A stretch of DNA of 49,214 nucleotides from an uncultured Bacteroides sp. (GCA_900546925.1 UREV01000019.1:1-49214); one strand, 5' to 3'; shown: positions 17,605 to 26,881, counted from the first letter of the stretch. Translations and numbers: made by a program. Notes: a model not told the origin generated them from the letters alone.

Positions 17605-17688
17605 CTCGGTACAAAATCCCGAGAGGACATTTAAAAATGGCAGCACACAATCTCCACGTGACAGTTGGCGAATTTAAAGACAATATGC

Positions 17689-17696
17689 TACCTTTG
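17689..17696 (+). promoter_or_regulatory. Promoter -7 box of the CBM9-like gene
   Basis: TACCTTTG with a TTG at 17665-17667, 21 bases upstream. It lies 41 bases before the ATG at 17737 and argues against an earlier in-frame start. Confidence 0.7.
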
Positions 17697-17736
17697 TCGA
17701 ATTGGAAAACACATACAACTTAAACCAGTAGACAAA

Positions 17737-18357
17737 ATGAAAAAGAAATTGATCACGGCATGCGTAATGCCATTTTTGGCTGCCTGCGGCCAGAACAGCA
17801 GCGACATTTTCACGATCAACGACGGCCGGATCGACGGGCTGCACGCACCATGGGACGGACTCGACGATGACACGAAATTCCGCTGCTCCACCGACGACTC
17901 GCTCTTCAAGTTTTCGTTCGAGGTCAATGATTCTACTCTCACGCTTGAGCCGGAGTACAAAGACAAGATGTCAGTCATCTATGAGGACCGCGTGGAGATT
18001 TTCTTCAGCCCGGACACTCTGATGTCACATTACTATGGAGCAGAAATGGATCCTGCAGGCAGAGTGCTTGATTATCAGGCAGAATATTACCGCCAGTTCG
18101 ATTATACTTGGGGTTTCAAGACATTGAAATACACCGGAGACATTAAAGAAGGACACTACGCAGTGTCTGGCAGCATTGACCTGAACGAACTTCGGGAACT
18201 GGGGCTGCGCCTGGAGGAAGGATTTTATATGGGCGTGTTCCGCGCGGATTATCGCAAAGACGGGTCTGTGAACTGGTATTCCGCAGTCATCACTGACGAC
18301 GAAACAGCCGATTTTCACAAACCCGACATGCTGTTCAAAGCTATTTTGAAGAAATAG
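17737..18357 (+). CDS. CBM9-like carbohydrate-binding lipoprotein
   Basis: 206 aa from the ATG at 17737, which starts a signal peptide with lipobox LAAC; the frame is open 24 codons earlier but the promoter lies inside that part. The remainder matches the CBM9-like/DOMON-type domain seen in Bacteroidota: KFSFEVNDSTLTLEPEYKD, then VIYEDRVEIFFSPD near residue 85, and YYGAEMDPAGRVLDYQAEYY near 100. These bind sugars at the cell surface or belong to larger xylan-type enzymes; no catalytic residues are evident. It converges on a GH3 glycosidase gene with a 3-base gap, and both sit between inverted ~400 bp elements, suggesting a small glycan locus. Confidence 0.78.
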   Translation: MKKKLITACVMPFLAACGQNSSDIFTINDGRIDGLHAPWDGLDDDTKFRCSTDDSLFKFSFEVNDSTLTLEPEYKDKMSVIYEDRVEIFFSPDTLMSHYYGAEMDPAGRVLDYQAEYYRQFDYTWGFKTLKYTGDIKEGHYAVSGSIDLNELRELGLRLEEGFYMGVFRADYRKDGSVNWYSAVITDDETADFHKPDMLFKAILKK

Positions 18358-18360
18358 CAA

Positions 18361-20850
18361 CTATTTGACTTCCAATTCTGTAGTCAGTCTTATATCTGCA
18401 GAGGAAGCACCGACAAGAACCTTGAAGGAACCAGGCTCGACGACGAACTTATGCTGGCGAATGTCATACATTCTGAATGCCTCTTCGCCCAGTTTTATGG
18501 TCACGCGCTTGGTTTCTCCTTTTTTCAGGAACACCTTGTCGAAGCCCTTCAGTTCCTTTTCAGGACGGATGAGAGAGCATTCATTATCATGCACATAGAC
18601 CTCCGCAGTCTCATAAGCGTCGTATTTTCCGGTATTGGTAATGTCGAAGCTGACCTCGAAGTCGCGGCCTGAACCTGACACTGAAATGTTCGAATATTCG
18701 AAAGTCGTGTAAGAAAGACCATAACCGAATTCAAACAACGGTTTCACGCCTGTCTTGTCATAGCCTCTGTAGCCGACGAAGATACCGTCTTTGTAAGATA
18801 TTCTGCTATAAGGATTAAGGCCGACCCTGACACGTGATGTGTTCTCATAATAGCTGCCGGCAGAAGGATTGTCCTCAAGTTTTCTTTCCATGGAAATAGG
18901 CAATTTTCCGCTTGGGGAAATCTTTCCGGTGATAATTTCAGAAATCGCAAGACCGCCTTCCTGACCAGGATACCAAGCCATGAGCACAGCCTTCACCTTG
19001 CCTATCCAAGACTCCATCTCTACTGCACCGCCGCCATTCAGGACGACTACGACGTTGTCATTATACTTCAGATACTCATTCAGATATTCCACCTGAGCAC
19101 CAGGGAGTTCGAAGGTTCTGTCGAAATTCTCACGTTCGTTTGTGGAATCGAAACCAAGGCAAACTACTACAGCATCAGCTTCTTTCAACGCCTTCACTTC
19201 AGCCTCGGAAAGCGCCACGTCACGGTACGAGAACTGGATCTGCGCATCACCCGCATCGTCATAATACTCCACTTCGAACTTATGCTTCATGCCGCCTTCC
19301 AGTGTAAGCAAAGTCTGACGTGATAATAATTTATGGTTAGACCAATTATCGATAACTTCCTTACCGTCAATGCGTAAGCGCGACCCGTCGTCTGATGAGA
19401 TTGAGAGTTCGAGCTTGACATCATGGCTCGGCTCATACCAGAAAGTATAACGCGCAGAGAACCTGTCCTTCGGAAGTCCGGCTGCCGGCGCCCCCTTGCC
19501 GAAATTCAGATCCACCGCTTCCACTGTTTGGGTCAATGCCGGTGTCCCCTCGAGTGTCGCATTGGAGAAGTACTCAGCCTTGGCGCCTTTTACAGTAAGA
19601 GTCTCGTCTACATAGAAGTCCACAAACTCTGTAGTGCGTTCACCTTTAATAATATAAGGTTTTACGGCCTTGCCCATGGAAGCCATACCCTGTGCCACAG
19701 TCATAGTCTCGAACGGATGTACGAAACCGCTTCCTCCGCCTGTCACGATCATATCGGCATGAGGGCCGCAGATTACAAATTTGCCTTTCTTCACAGGAAG
19801 GAAATTATCCTCGTTCTTCAGCATCACCACAGCGTTACGTGACACTTCCAGGGCTGTCTGGTCTGAGAACTCGTTTTTCTCGCTGATGTTCTTGTCTAAC
19901 TGAGGTCTGTCGAAGAAGCCGAAAGCAATCAATGTCTGAAGAATATGCTGAACTTTTTCATCTATCACTTTTTCGTCCACGATGCCGTCACGGATAAGCG
20001 GCAACAGGTTTTCCTTATTAAGAATACGTGCCTTCGGCATTTCGAGGTCGAGTCCGCCGTAAGAAGCGCAGATTGGGGAATAAGTGGCAGTCCAGTCCGA
20101 CATGAGAATACCCTCAAATCCCCACATGTTCCTGAGTACATCGATATTCATATACTTGTTCTCAGTGGAATGGACGCTGTTTACGAGGTTGTAAGAGTTC
20201 ATGACAGAACCCACACCGCCCTCTTTTACGGCCTTTTCGAACGGCATGAAATAGATTTCGTTCAATGTCCGCTCGTCCACATCGGCACTTACGGTATGTC
20301 TGGACCATTCCTGGCTATTCACTGCAAAATGCTTAACGCAAGCCATAACGCCCTGGCTCTGAACACCTTTAATATAAGCCACAGCTGTTTCACCTGAGAG
20401 ATATGGATCCTCTCCGAAATACTCGAAGTTTCGGCCGCAGACCGGCATCTTATAGATGTTCACGCCTGGTCCGAGAAGGATATGTACGCCCCTGGCCCTG
20501 GAATCCTGCCCGAGTCCTTCACCCATCTTGTAGATAAGGTCCCTGTTCCAAGTAGATGCCACGGCAATGCCGCTCGGGAACATGGTGCTCTTAGTGTTGT
20601 TCCGGACGCCCTGAGGTCCGTCAGCCATGCGTATCTCCGGAATCCCGAGACGTTCAATAGGTCTGATATAAAAATCTTTAAATCCTCCGATATAATCGAT
20701 TTTCTCTTCCAGTGTCATCTTGGACACCAGTTCAGCAGCCTTGTCCTTGGCCGCTTGTGGAACAGAAAAGATTTCATCAGATTTCGAATTTTGTGCGGCA
20801 GCGAAAATGCAGGTCGCAAGTAAAGCAATAGATGAAAAAAACTTTTTCAT
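18361..20850 (-). CDS. GH3 beta-glycosidase with PA14 domain
   Basis: 829 aa exported enzyme, with signal peptide to about residue 19 (ATCIFAAAQ). The GH3 N-terminal barrel includes GPGVNIYKMPVCGRNFEYFGEDPYLSG, VKHFAVNSQE and the nucleophile Asp in ILMSDWTATY near residue 252. The second GH3 domain is interrupted by a PA14 domain at about residues 418-545 (AEYFSNATLEGTP to SDDGSRLRIDGKEVIDNW), which usually shapes the substrate pocket. A fibronectin-III-like domain ends the protein (about 745-829, TNTGKYDAYETAEVYV). It should cleave a beta-linked glucoside or related sugar in the periplasm. It converges on the CBM9-like gene; substrate is not determinable. Confidence 0.92.
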   Translation of the reverse strand: MKKFFSSIALLATCIFAAAQNSKSDEIFSVPQAAKDKAAELVSKMTLEEKIDYIGGFKDFYIRPIERLGIPEIRMADGPQGVRNNTKSTMFPSGIAVASTWNRDLIYKMGEGLGQDSRARGVHILLGPGVNIYKMPVCGRNFEYFGEDPYLSGETAVAYIKGVQSQGVMACVKHFAVNSQEWSRHTVSADVDERTLNEIYFMPFEKAVKEGGVGSVMNSYNLVNSVHSTENKYMNIDVLRNMWGFEGILMSDWTATYSPICASYGGLDLEMPKARILNKENLLPLIRDGIVDEKVIDEKVQHILQTLIAFGFFDRPQLDKNISEKNEFSDQTALEVSRNAVVMLKNEDNFLPVKKGKFVICGPHADMIVTGGGSGFVHPFETMTVAQGMASMGKAVKPYIIKGERTTEFVDFYVDETLTVKGAKAEYFSNATLEGTPALTQTVEAVDLNFGKGAPAAGLPKDRFSARYTFWYEPSHDVKLELSISSDDGSRLRIDGKEVIDNWSNHKLLSRQTLLTLEGGMKHKFEVEYYDDAGDAQIQFSYRDVALSEAEVKALKEADAVVVCLGFDSTNERENFDRTFELPGAQVEYLNEYLKYNDNVVVVLNGGGAVEMESWIGKVKAVLMAWYPGQEGGLAISEIITGKISPSGKLPISMERKLEDNPSAGSYYENTSRVRVGLNPYSRISYKDGIFVGYRGYDKTGVKPLFEFGYGLSYTTFEYSNISVSGSGRDFEVSFDITNTGKYDAYETAEVYVHDNECSLIRPEKELKGFDKVFLKKGETKRVTIKLGEEAFRMYDIRQHKFVVEPGSFKVLVGASSADIRLTTELEVK

Positions 20851-20871
20851 TTGTTATTAATTATTTTTCAT

Positions 20872-20879
20872 CAAAGATA
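20872..20879 (-). promoter_or_regulatory. Promoter -7 box of the GH3 gene
   Basis: Minus strand TATCTTTG, 22 bases before the ATG at 20850, with a CTTGC element about 20 bases further upstream. Confidence 0.7.
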
Positions 20880-20962
20880 CTTTCTCGGCGACACTTCTGC
20901 AAGACATTGAGCAATAAAATTATGATACAAACATGGATGCCGGTGGAGTCGAATACGTGGTT

Positions 20963-21362
20963 GCCGGCGGGCGGAGGTCCCGGCGGCGACCTTCGCTGTC
21001 GCTCATCCCTCCGGCTGTCGCGGCACCTCCCATTTACGGGGTCATGGGTGACCACGGGTCTCCACCGGGACCTCCGTCCGCCTCTTGAAATACACGTTAG
21101 GATAATCCGTCCGGGTTAAAACGTTCCCTGCCGGATAAACTGCTCAAAATGAGCATTTTGTCCGGTCATAGGCGGTTCTACCGGACATTTTTATAACTTG
21201 GTGCTAACGTATCGGTGATGCTGGCGACCACGCCGTGCATATCCATGGTGCATAGAGCTCGCGGACCATGTGCCGATCGAAAGGTATGGCCGCCCTCGGC
21301 ACTAGAAGGACCCGCGACAGCGGGAGGGCCTGGTCCTGCAGCTGCCGGAATGCCGCCGGCCA
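20963..21362 (-). repeat. MITE-like ~400 bp element, copy B (inverted)
   Basis: Reverse complement of copy A with scattered substitutions and a few small indels, bounded by the same GCCGGCGG/CCGCCGGC ends. Internal hairpins are kept: TGTCCGGT..ACCGGACA and the GGAGGTCCCGG..CCGGGACCTCC arms. It lies between the GH3 promoter and the aldehyde dehydrogenase promoter. The two copies would let the 3.5 kb between them invert by recombination. Confidence 0.8.
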
Positions 21363-21406
21363 CCTGTTTTTATATTGTCACTGGAGAAAGTTCGCATAAA
21401 AATCAC

Positions 21407-21414
21407 TATATTTG
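21407..21414 (+). promoter_or_regulatory. Promoter -7 box of the aldehyde dehydrogenase gene
   Basis: TATATTTG, 16 bases before the first ATG (21431) and 25 before the second (21440). Because transcription should begin about 7 bases past the box, the second ATG is also a fair start. Confidence 0.65.
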
Positions 21415-21430
21415 AATACATGTAAAAAAA

Positions 21431-22816
21431 ATGTGGACAATGGCATTGACAAGCACAAATATTGGGCGCATCGGCGAGATTCGCGCGAAGCAGGAGAGTT
21501 ATTTCCGGTCTGGGGCGACGCTGGACGTGCGGACTCGCAAGGCGAATCTGGTCGCATTCGAGAAGGCGGTGCTTAAGTGGGAAAAGCCTCTGTGTGAGGC
21601 ACTTTGGAAGGATTTGCATAAGTCTTACGAGGAATCTTATATCGCGGAAGTCAGCATTCTTCTCGGGGAAATCCGTACGCATATCAGGAATGTCGGGAAG
21701 TGGACGAGGCCACAGAGACGTCCTACTCCTATGAAACTTTTCCCGTCGCGGAGCAAGATCATCAGCGAACCGTTGGGGACGGCGCTCATTATTTCGCCTT
21801 GGAATTATCCGGTGCAGCTTCTGCTGACGCCACTTGTGGGCGTGATTTCGTCGGGATGTACCGCTGTGCTGAAACCTTCGCCTTATGTGCCGGAGGTGTC
21901 CGATGTCATAGAAAAGATGATTAGAGATACGTTTCCGGAAGAGTATGTAGCTGTGGTGCAGGGAGATAGAAACGTAAACACAGCGTTGTTGGAACAGCGT
22001 TGGGATATGATTTTCTTTACAGGAAGCCCCTCTTTCGGACGTGCCGTGATGGCTGCCGCTGCCAAAAATCTTACTCCTGTCGTGCTGGAATTAGGCGGAA
22101 AAAGCCCGTGCATAATCGACAAGGACGCGGATATCGAAGTGGCTGCCAAGAGGGTGGCATGGGGAAAAAGCCTGAATGCCGGGCAGACTTGTATCGCGCC
22201 GGATTACCTGATGCTGCATAAAAATATTAAGGATAAATTCCTGTCGGAACTGGAGAAAGCGTTCGGGGAGCTGCTTGGCGATGACCCCCAGAAAAGCGAG
22301 CATTTCGTGAGGATCGTGAACGATGCCGCTTTCGAACGTCTTAAGGGCTATCTCGCTGATGGTGAGGTGGTTTTCGGAGGAAAGACTGATAAGAGCGAGC
22401 GCTATTTCAGCCCGACCGTGCTGGACCATGTGAGCCCGGACTCGCCGGTGATGCAGGAGGAAATTTTCGGGCCGATCTTCCCCGTCCAGACCTTCAGCTC
22501 GCTAGATGAGGTTATCAGGTTTGTGTCAATGCGGGAGAAACCTCTTGCTCTGTATTATTTTGGTAGTCAAGGAGATAAGGTCTTAAAGCATACGACTTCC
22601 GGAGGCTCTTGCATAAATGATGTCATAATGCATATCGCAAACGAAAATGTGCCTTTCGGAGGAGTGGGAATGTCCGGAATGGGCAGCTACCATCACAAAC
22701 GTACCTTCGATGTGTTTACACATTATCGTTCAGTGATTTCCACGCCTACTTGGATAGATTTGCCGTTCAGGTATATGCCATATATGTGGTTCAATGCAGT
22801 TAAGCGACTTTTATAA
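21431..22816 (+). CDS. NAD(P)-dependent aldehyde dehydrogenase
   Basis: 461 aa, the shorter class-3-like form of the ALDH superfamily (no N-terminal extension, and a hydrophobic C-terminal tail with DLPFRYMPYMWFNAV). Catalytic residues are in place: the general base Glu in VLELGGKSP near residue 215, and the nucleophile Cys in NAGQTCIAPDY near 249, with FTGSPSFGRAV for cofactor binding. It oxidises medium or long-chain aliphatic or aromatic aldehydes to acids. The C-terminus of class-3 enzymes often associates with membranes. It stands alone with its own promoter. Start could be 21440. Confidence 0.92.
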   Translation: MWTMALTSTNIGRIGEIRAKQESYFRSGATLDVRTRKANLVAFEKAVLKWEKPLCEALWKDLHKSYEESYIAEVSILLGEIRTHIRNVGKWTRPQRRPTPMKLFPSRSKIISEPLGTALIISPWNYPVQLLLTPLVGVISSGCTAVLKPSPYVPEVSDVIEKMIRDTFPEEYVAVVQGDRNVNTALLEQRWDMIFFTGSPSFGRAVMAAAAKNLTPVVLELGGKSPCIIDKDADIEVAAKRVAWGKSLNAGQTCIAPDYLMLHKNIKDKFLSELEKAFGELLGDDPQKSEHFVRIVNDAAFERLKGYLADGEVVFGGKTDKSERYFSPTVLDHVSPDSPVMQEEIFGPIFPVQTFSSLDEVIRFVSMREKPLALYYFGSQGDKVLKHTTSGGSCINDVIMHIANENVPFGGVGMSGMGSYHHKRTFDVFTHYRSVISTPTWIDLPFRYMPYMWFNAVKRLL

Positions 22817-22823
22817 AAACTTC

Positions 22824-22977
22824 AAGTTTCGCAAGTGCGAAACACCGCTTATGGATCCCGAGAGGGCGAAAGCAAGTCCCTTCCCCGAGACCCGGGATTT
22901 AGGGTGAGGGTGACGTGCATGCAAAAAGTGCGTGCAAGCGCTTGCTCTCAGCGACTTTGACAACTTGCGAAACTTGA
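22824..22977 (+). repeat. Leader-like interspersed repeat, copy 2 with inverted arm
   Basis: Bases 22893-22977 match copy 1 (62-183). In addition AAGTTTCGCAAGT at 22824-22836 is the exact inverse of ACTTGCGAAACTT at 22963-22975, so the 150-base stretch between the aldehyde dehydrogenase and SNF2 genes can fold as one long hairpin. It ends 16 bases before the SNF2 start. Confidence 0.6.
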
Positions 22978-22993
22978 GTAAAAACTTGAATAT

Positions 22994-25384
22994 ATGATGA
23001 TGAAGGAGAAGGAAAAGCGTCTTTCGAATGCGGTGAAACCCGAAGGAATGGACGCGGCGGAGTGGCAGCGTGCGCTGCGCAGACAGTTTGCTGCCAGAGA
23101 AGTGCTTTCGATATCACCTAATGGTGAGGAAGCGGCGTATGGGGTGTTCGATGTAAGGAATCCAAAGTCAAAGAATTGGTACAAAGTGGTTTACAGAGGT
23201 GCTGACAGCCGCTGGAACTATTGTTCTTGTATGGATTACAAGACTAATCAGCTCGGTACCTGTAAACATATCGAGGCTGTGCGTCTTTGGCTCGAAAATC
23301 ATGGACGTAAGATTCAGGCAGTGAATCCGCCTTATTCTTCGTTATATGTTTCATATCGGGATGGTCGTAAAATCTTTCTCCGCATAGGCAGCGCCCATTG
23401 GGATGAAATGGGGGCATTGGCGAAAAAATACTTCACCAAGGACCTGGAACTGATAGAAAATACCATTCCGTCCATACAGAAATTCATCTCGGAGGCCAAG
23501 GTCATCGACCCTGATTTCAAATGCTATCCGGATGTCCTGGATTACCTGGCGGAGAAAAAGGATGCGGAATATCGCGAACAATATCTGTCGAAAGTGACGG
23601 ATGAGGATATGGCAGGACTGCTCAAGGCGCGTCTCTATCCTTATCAGGCTGAGGGTATCAGATTCGCATTTGCCAAGGGTAAATCTATTATCGCGGACGA
23701 AATGGGATTGGGCAAGACCATTCAGGCTATTGGCACGGCAGAACTTATGCGCAAGGCTGGTCTGGTGTCGTCTGTGCTGATTCTGTGTCCTGCTTCGCTG
23801 AAATATCAGTGGCTTGAGGAAATTAATAAATTTACTGATTCTGATGCAGTTGTAGTGGAAGGTCTGCCGATGAAACGTAAAGAACTGTATGAGTCGGGAA
23901 CTTTTTATAAAATCGTCTCGTACAATGCCATGAGCAACGATGTGAAGATGTTTGGCAAGATGTCCACTGAGCTGCTTATAATGGATGAGGTTCAGAGACT
24001 TAAGAACTGGAATACGCAGATTTCCAAGGCCGCGCGACATATACAGTCGGATTACGCCGTTGTACTTTCCGGAACGCCGCTTGAAAATAAATTGGAGGAG
24101 TTGTATTCGGTAATGGAGTTTGTGGACCAATACTGTCTCGGACCATATTATAAATTCATTGAAGAGACCACAGTCAAGGATGATAGCGGAAAGATAATTT
24201 CATATAAGAATCTCAACAAGGTAGGGGAGAAACTCTCCGGCAGACTTATACGCAGAAGGAAGTCCGAGGTGTCTGTTCAGATGCCTGAAAGGACCGACCA
24301 GAACTTGTTCGTGCCGCTGACTCCGAAACAGAGAGAACTGCATGACGAGTTCAAGACCGGGGTAGCCCAGCTTGTATACAAATGGCGCCGCATGCACTAT
24401 CTCAGCGATATTGACAGGAAACGTATGTTGCTGCTCCTCAGCCAAATGCGCATGGTATGCGACAGTACTTACATCCTCGATCAGGAAACCAGGTACGATA
24501 CTAAGGTGGATGAGACATTGAACATCCTGCAGAACGTGATAGCCAGCGGCGATGGTAAGGTGGTGATTTTCAGTCAATGGGAGCGCATGACGAGGCTTGT
24601 CGCCACGGAACTGGAAAAGTTGGGGATAGGTTATTCGGCATTGAGCGGGTCCGTTCCGTCGGAGAAGAGAAAGGCTCTTATGGACGAATTCTGGGGTAAT
24701 CCTGACTGCCGCGTATTCCTTTCGACGGATGCCGGAAGTACTGGTCTGAACCTGCAGATAGCGTCCCTTATCATCAATCTGGATTTGCCATGGAATCCTG
24801 CAGTGCTTGAGCAGAGAATCGGTAGGATTTATCGTATCGGACAGAAGCGTAATATTCAGGTTATCAATATGATATCTAAGGATTCTTTCGAGGAGCGGAT
24901 GCTTGCGACACTGGATTTCAAGGCCTCGCTTTCAGATGGAATCCTGGACGGCGGGGACGATACCGTAATCCTCGACGACAACAAGATGAACAAGCTGATG
25001 GACACCGTGACCGAGTTTGTCGAGGAGAGTGGCCAGAAAGGGGTCGGGTCAATGCCGATGGACTCTGAAGTTCTTCAGGGAGAGGCCGTTGCGACGGCTC
25101 CGGAGGATGTTTCCGTAGCTGAAGTTCCTGATATGGAGCAGCCCGATGAGGAATCTGCTGAGGAGATTGAATCTTATAACCCTGAAAAGCTTGTGGAAAA
25201 GGGGGTTGAGTTCCTTTCCGGACTTGCGGAAACGCTGAAATCTCCAGAGAAGACTGCACGTCTGGTGAACTCCATAGTGCATACGGATCCGGAATCAGGA
25301 CGTCAGGAGCTGCGTATACCACTTCCGGGGAAAGATACGGTCGAGTCCATTCTTGGGTTGGTGGCTAAAATTATGTCTAAGTAG
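22994..25384 (+). CDS. SWIM zinc-finger SNF2/SWI2-type helicase
   Basis: 796 aa DNA-dependent ATPase. A SWIM zinc motif (CSCMDYKTNQLGTCKH, CxC..CxH, about residues 76-91) precedes the SNF2 core: Walker A ADEMGLGKTIQAIG near 232, a DExx box LLIMDEVQRLKNW near 326, and helicase motifs V/VI in DAGSTGLNLQIA and LEQRIGRIYRIGQ near 580-612. After about residue 655 an acidic low-complexity region (PDMEQPDEESAEEIES) leads to a short tail. Such proteins remodel protein-DNA or transcription complexes. It is a single gene with no defence-type partners and does not resemble RapA in its accessory parts. Start at one of three adjacent Met codons. Confidence 0.9.
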   Translation: MMMKEKEKRLSNAVKPEGMDAAEWQRALRRQFAAREVLSISPNGEEAAYGVFDVRNPKSKNWYKVVYRGADSRWNYCSCMDYKTNQLGTCKHIEAVRLWLENHGRKIQAVNPPYSSLYVSYRDGRKIFLRIGSAHWDEMGALAKKYFTKDLELIENTIPSIQKFISEAKVIDPDFKCYPDVLDYLAEKKDAEYREQYLSKVTDEDMAGLLKARLYPYQAEGIRFAFAKGKSIIADEMGLGKTIQAIGTAELMRKAGLVSSVLILCPASLKYQWLEEINKFTDSDAVVVEGLPMKRKELYESGTFYKIVSYNAMSNDVKMFGKMSTELLIMDEVQRLKNWNTQISKAARHIQSDYAVVLSGTPLENKLEELYSVMEFVDQYCLGPYYKFIEETTVKDDSGKIISYKNLNKVGEKLSGRLIRRRKSEVSVQMPERTDQNLFVPLTPKQRELHDEFKTGVAQLVYKWRRMHYLSDIDRKRMLLLLSQMRMVCDSTYILDQETRYDTKVDETLNILQNVIASGDGKVVIFSQWERMTRLVATELEKLGIGYSALSGSVPSEKRKALMDEFWGNPDCRVFLSTDAGSTGLNLQIASLIINLDLPWNPAVLEQRIGRIYRIGQKRNIQVINMISKDSFEERMLATLDFKASLSDGILDGGDDTVILDDNKMNKLMDTVTEFVEESGQKGVGSMPMDSEVLQGEAVATAPEDVSVAEVPDMEQPDEESAEEIESYNPEKLVEKGVEFLSGLAETLKSPEKTARLVNSIVHTDPESGRQELRIPLPGKDTVESILGLVAKIMSK

Positions 25385-25387
25385 ACA

Positions 25388-25810
25388 CTAAAGCCCCTGC
25401 GTATGTAAGTATTTGAATCGGCGGATTTTACGTGTTGCAGTCTTCTCGAAAGGTTCCTTGAGAATCTGGACGTCGCTGACCTTGGATGTGCGGTTCACAT
25501 TCTTGTTCACGATGCTTAGAATCTTGGCCTTATACGCCTCTATCTTGCGGAAGAATTCATCCTCGGTGAAGGCTTTTTTCGTGCGCTCCGGATCCTTGTA
25601 GTAACCGAGCATGACATTAGGGCCTTTGGCTACGATTTCGCCCTCTCCTGTCTCGGGATTTATGTTGTCAAGTCGGAGTGAAACGCCTTTCATGGTGTGT
25701 CCGATGGAACCGGTAGTGCCTGATGTATAGATGATTGTGGCGATGTCATCCGGCATCGGCATGGCAACTTTTCCGTCTCATGTGAATTTGCTGTCGTCTT
25801 TCTTTATTTC
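25388..25810 (-). pseudogene. Remnant of a long-chain acyl-CoA synthetase gene
   Basis: The surviving frame joins three separate parts of an AMP-binding ligase of the FadD type: DDIATIIYTSGTTG (the P-loop-like A3 motif), then TMKGVSLRLDNINPETGEGE / IVAKGPNVMLGYYKDPERTK, then the C-terminal IEAYKAKILSIVNKNVNRTS / KVSDVQILKEPFEKTATRK. The intervening regions, several hundred codons in the normal ~600-residue enzyme, are gone without loss of frame, and the N-terminal half is missing. Upstream the frame reads coding-like KKDDSKFT before a TGA that precedes DGKVAMPMP, suggesting an extra nonsense change. A promoter box remains at 25832-25839. The 124-codon product cannot be an active ligase. Confidence 0.85.
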
Positions 25811-25831
25811 TTCCAAAAGAATAATTCGGTG

Positions 25832-25839
25832 CAAAGGTA
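25832..25839 (-). promoter_or_regulatory. Surviving promoter -7 box of the acyl-CoA synthetase remnant
   Basis: Minus strand TACCTTTG. It is divergent from the AraC-gene promoter 63 bases away and implies that the remnant may still be transcribed. Confidence 0.55.
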
Positions 25840-25902
25840 GTATATTTATTGTATTGTTACGTGAAAGAAAGTTGCTAAGTTGTCTGATTCAGGGGGAATA
25901 AG

Positions 25903-25910
25903 TATCTTTG
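25903..25910 (+). promoter_or_regulatory. Promoter -7 box of the AraC-type gene
   Basis: TATCTTTG with TTG at 25880-25882, a 20-base spacer. The ATG follows 21 bases later. Confidence 0.75.
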
Positions 25911-25931
25911 TGAGTAAAAACATTGACCTAT

Positions 25932-26879
25932 ATGAATAGCGAAGAAATCATTGGCGCGATAGGCACGAACTATCTTCAGGGCGGGGTGTCCATGGTGTGG
26001 GTGTCCAACAAGTTCTGTCTGCTCGATAATCTCGAGCCCCGGCCTGGCGAGGAAGGTTTTTCGGGTGTTCTGCCCAAGTTGAGGTTCCCTCTGAAGGTGC
26101 GCCTGACGGTTTGCGTTTTCTGTCGGAAAGGGAGGATCGATTTGCGTATTCAACAGAAGAATTATTCGGTTTTTCCTGGGAGTATCATCGTGATTTTCGG
26201 AGGTCAGATTTTGGAGAGCGTTTATGCAGAGGAGGGGAGTAAGGTCATTATCGTAGGCATTAATTCTGAATACATTATGACGGAAATTCGCGGTCTGCAC
26301 GGACGTAGTCTGAGGCAGTGGGTTCTGCATAATCAGGATCCCGCGACTGTGAGTATGGATGATGATGAGGCTGAAAATTTCGAAAAGCTTTGTCAGTCGC
26401 TTAAGTTTATCATGAAAAATTCGGGTCCTGATACTGCTGACGGTATCTTGTCCGGGTTTACGTATATATTTGCCAGCTTGCTGCTCAAGTGGCGCAAACG
26501 TGATGTGGCTGAGGAGATTGTGAACCCTGTGGAGACTGAATCAGGTCTGGATTATTCACGAGAAAAGGAGGTCCTCGTCAGGTTCCAGAATGATGTCCAT
26601 AATTTTTCCAGGAAAGACAGGACGGTTGGTTTCTATGCGAGGCGTCAATGCGTGTCGGAAAAACATTTTTCCCGGCTGATCAAGAAGGCCTCTGGTCAGA
26701 AGCCGTTGGAGATCATCCGGGAATATGTGGTGCTGGATGCCAAGAGCCTTTTGCTTTCAGGAAAATATTCCGTCAAACAGGTGGCGGAACTGCTTGGTTT
26801 CCAGAATCATTCGTTTTTTACACGATTCTTCCGGAACTCCACGGGAAAGACTCCCGGAGAGTTCATGCGTGAAGAATAG
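25932..26879 (+). CDS. AraC-family transcriptional regulator
   Basis: 315 aa from the ATG at 25932; a TTG three codons earlier is in frame but sits too close to the promoter. The N-terminal 200 residues look like a cupin-type ligand or dimerisation domain (GSIIVIFGGQILESVYAEEG). The C-terminal hundred residues hold two HTH motifs: VGFYARRQCVSEKHFSRLIK, then SVKQVAELLGFQNHSFFTRF, ending in TGKTPGEFMREE, the usual AraC/XylS close. It is divergent from the acyl-CoA synthetase remnant, which may have been its target. It converges on the next gene with a 2-base gap. Confidence 0.9.
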   Translation: MNSEEIIGAIGTNYLQGGVSMVWVSNKFCLLDNLEPRPGEEGFSGVLPKLRFPLKVRLTVCVFCRKGRIDLRIQQKNYSVFPGSIIVIFGGQILESVYAEEGSKVIIVGINSEYIMTEIRGLHGRSLRQWVLHNQDPATVSMDDDEAENFEKLCQSLKFIMKNSGPDTADGILSGFTYIFASLLLKWRKRDVAEEIVNPVETESGLDYSREKEVLVRFQNDVHNFSRKDRTVGFYARRQCVSEKHFSRLIKKASGQKPLEIIREYVVLDAKSLLLSGKYSVKQVAELLGFQNHSFFTRFFRNSTGKTPGEFMREE

Positions 26880-26881
26880 TT

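Noticed and set aside
22994..25384. SNF2 helicase as the core of an anti-phage system
   Set aside because: It is a lone gene among metabolic genes, with no nuclease, methylase or other partner next to it.
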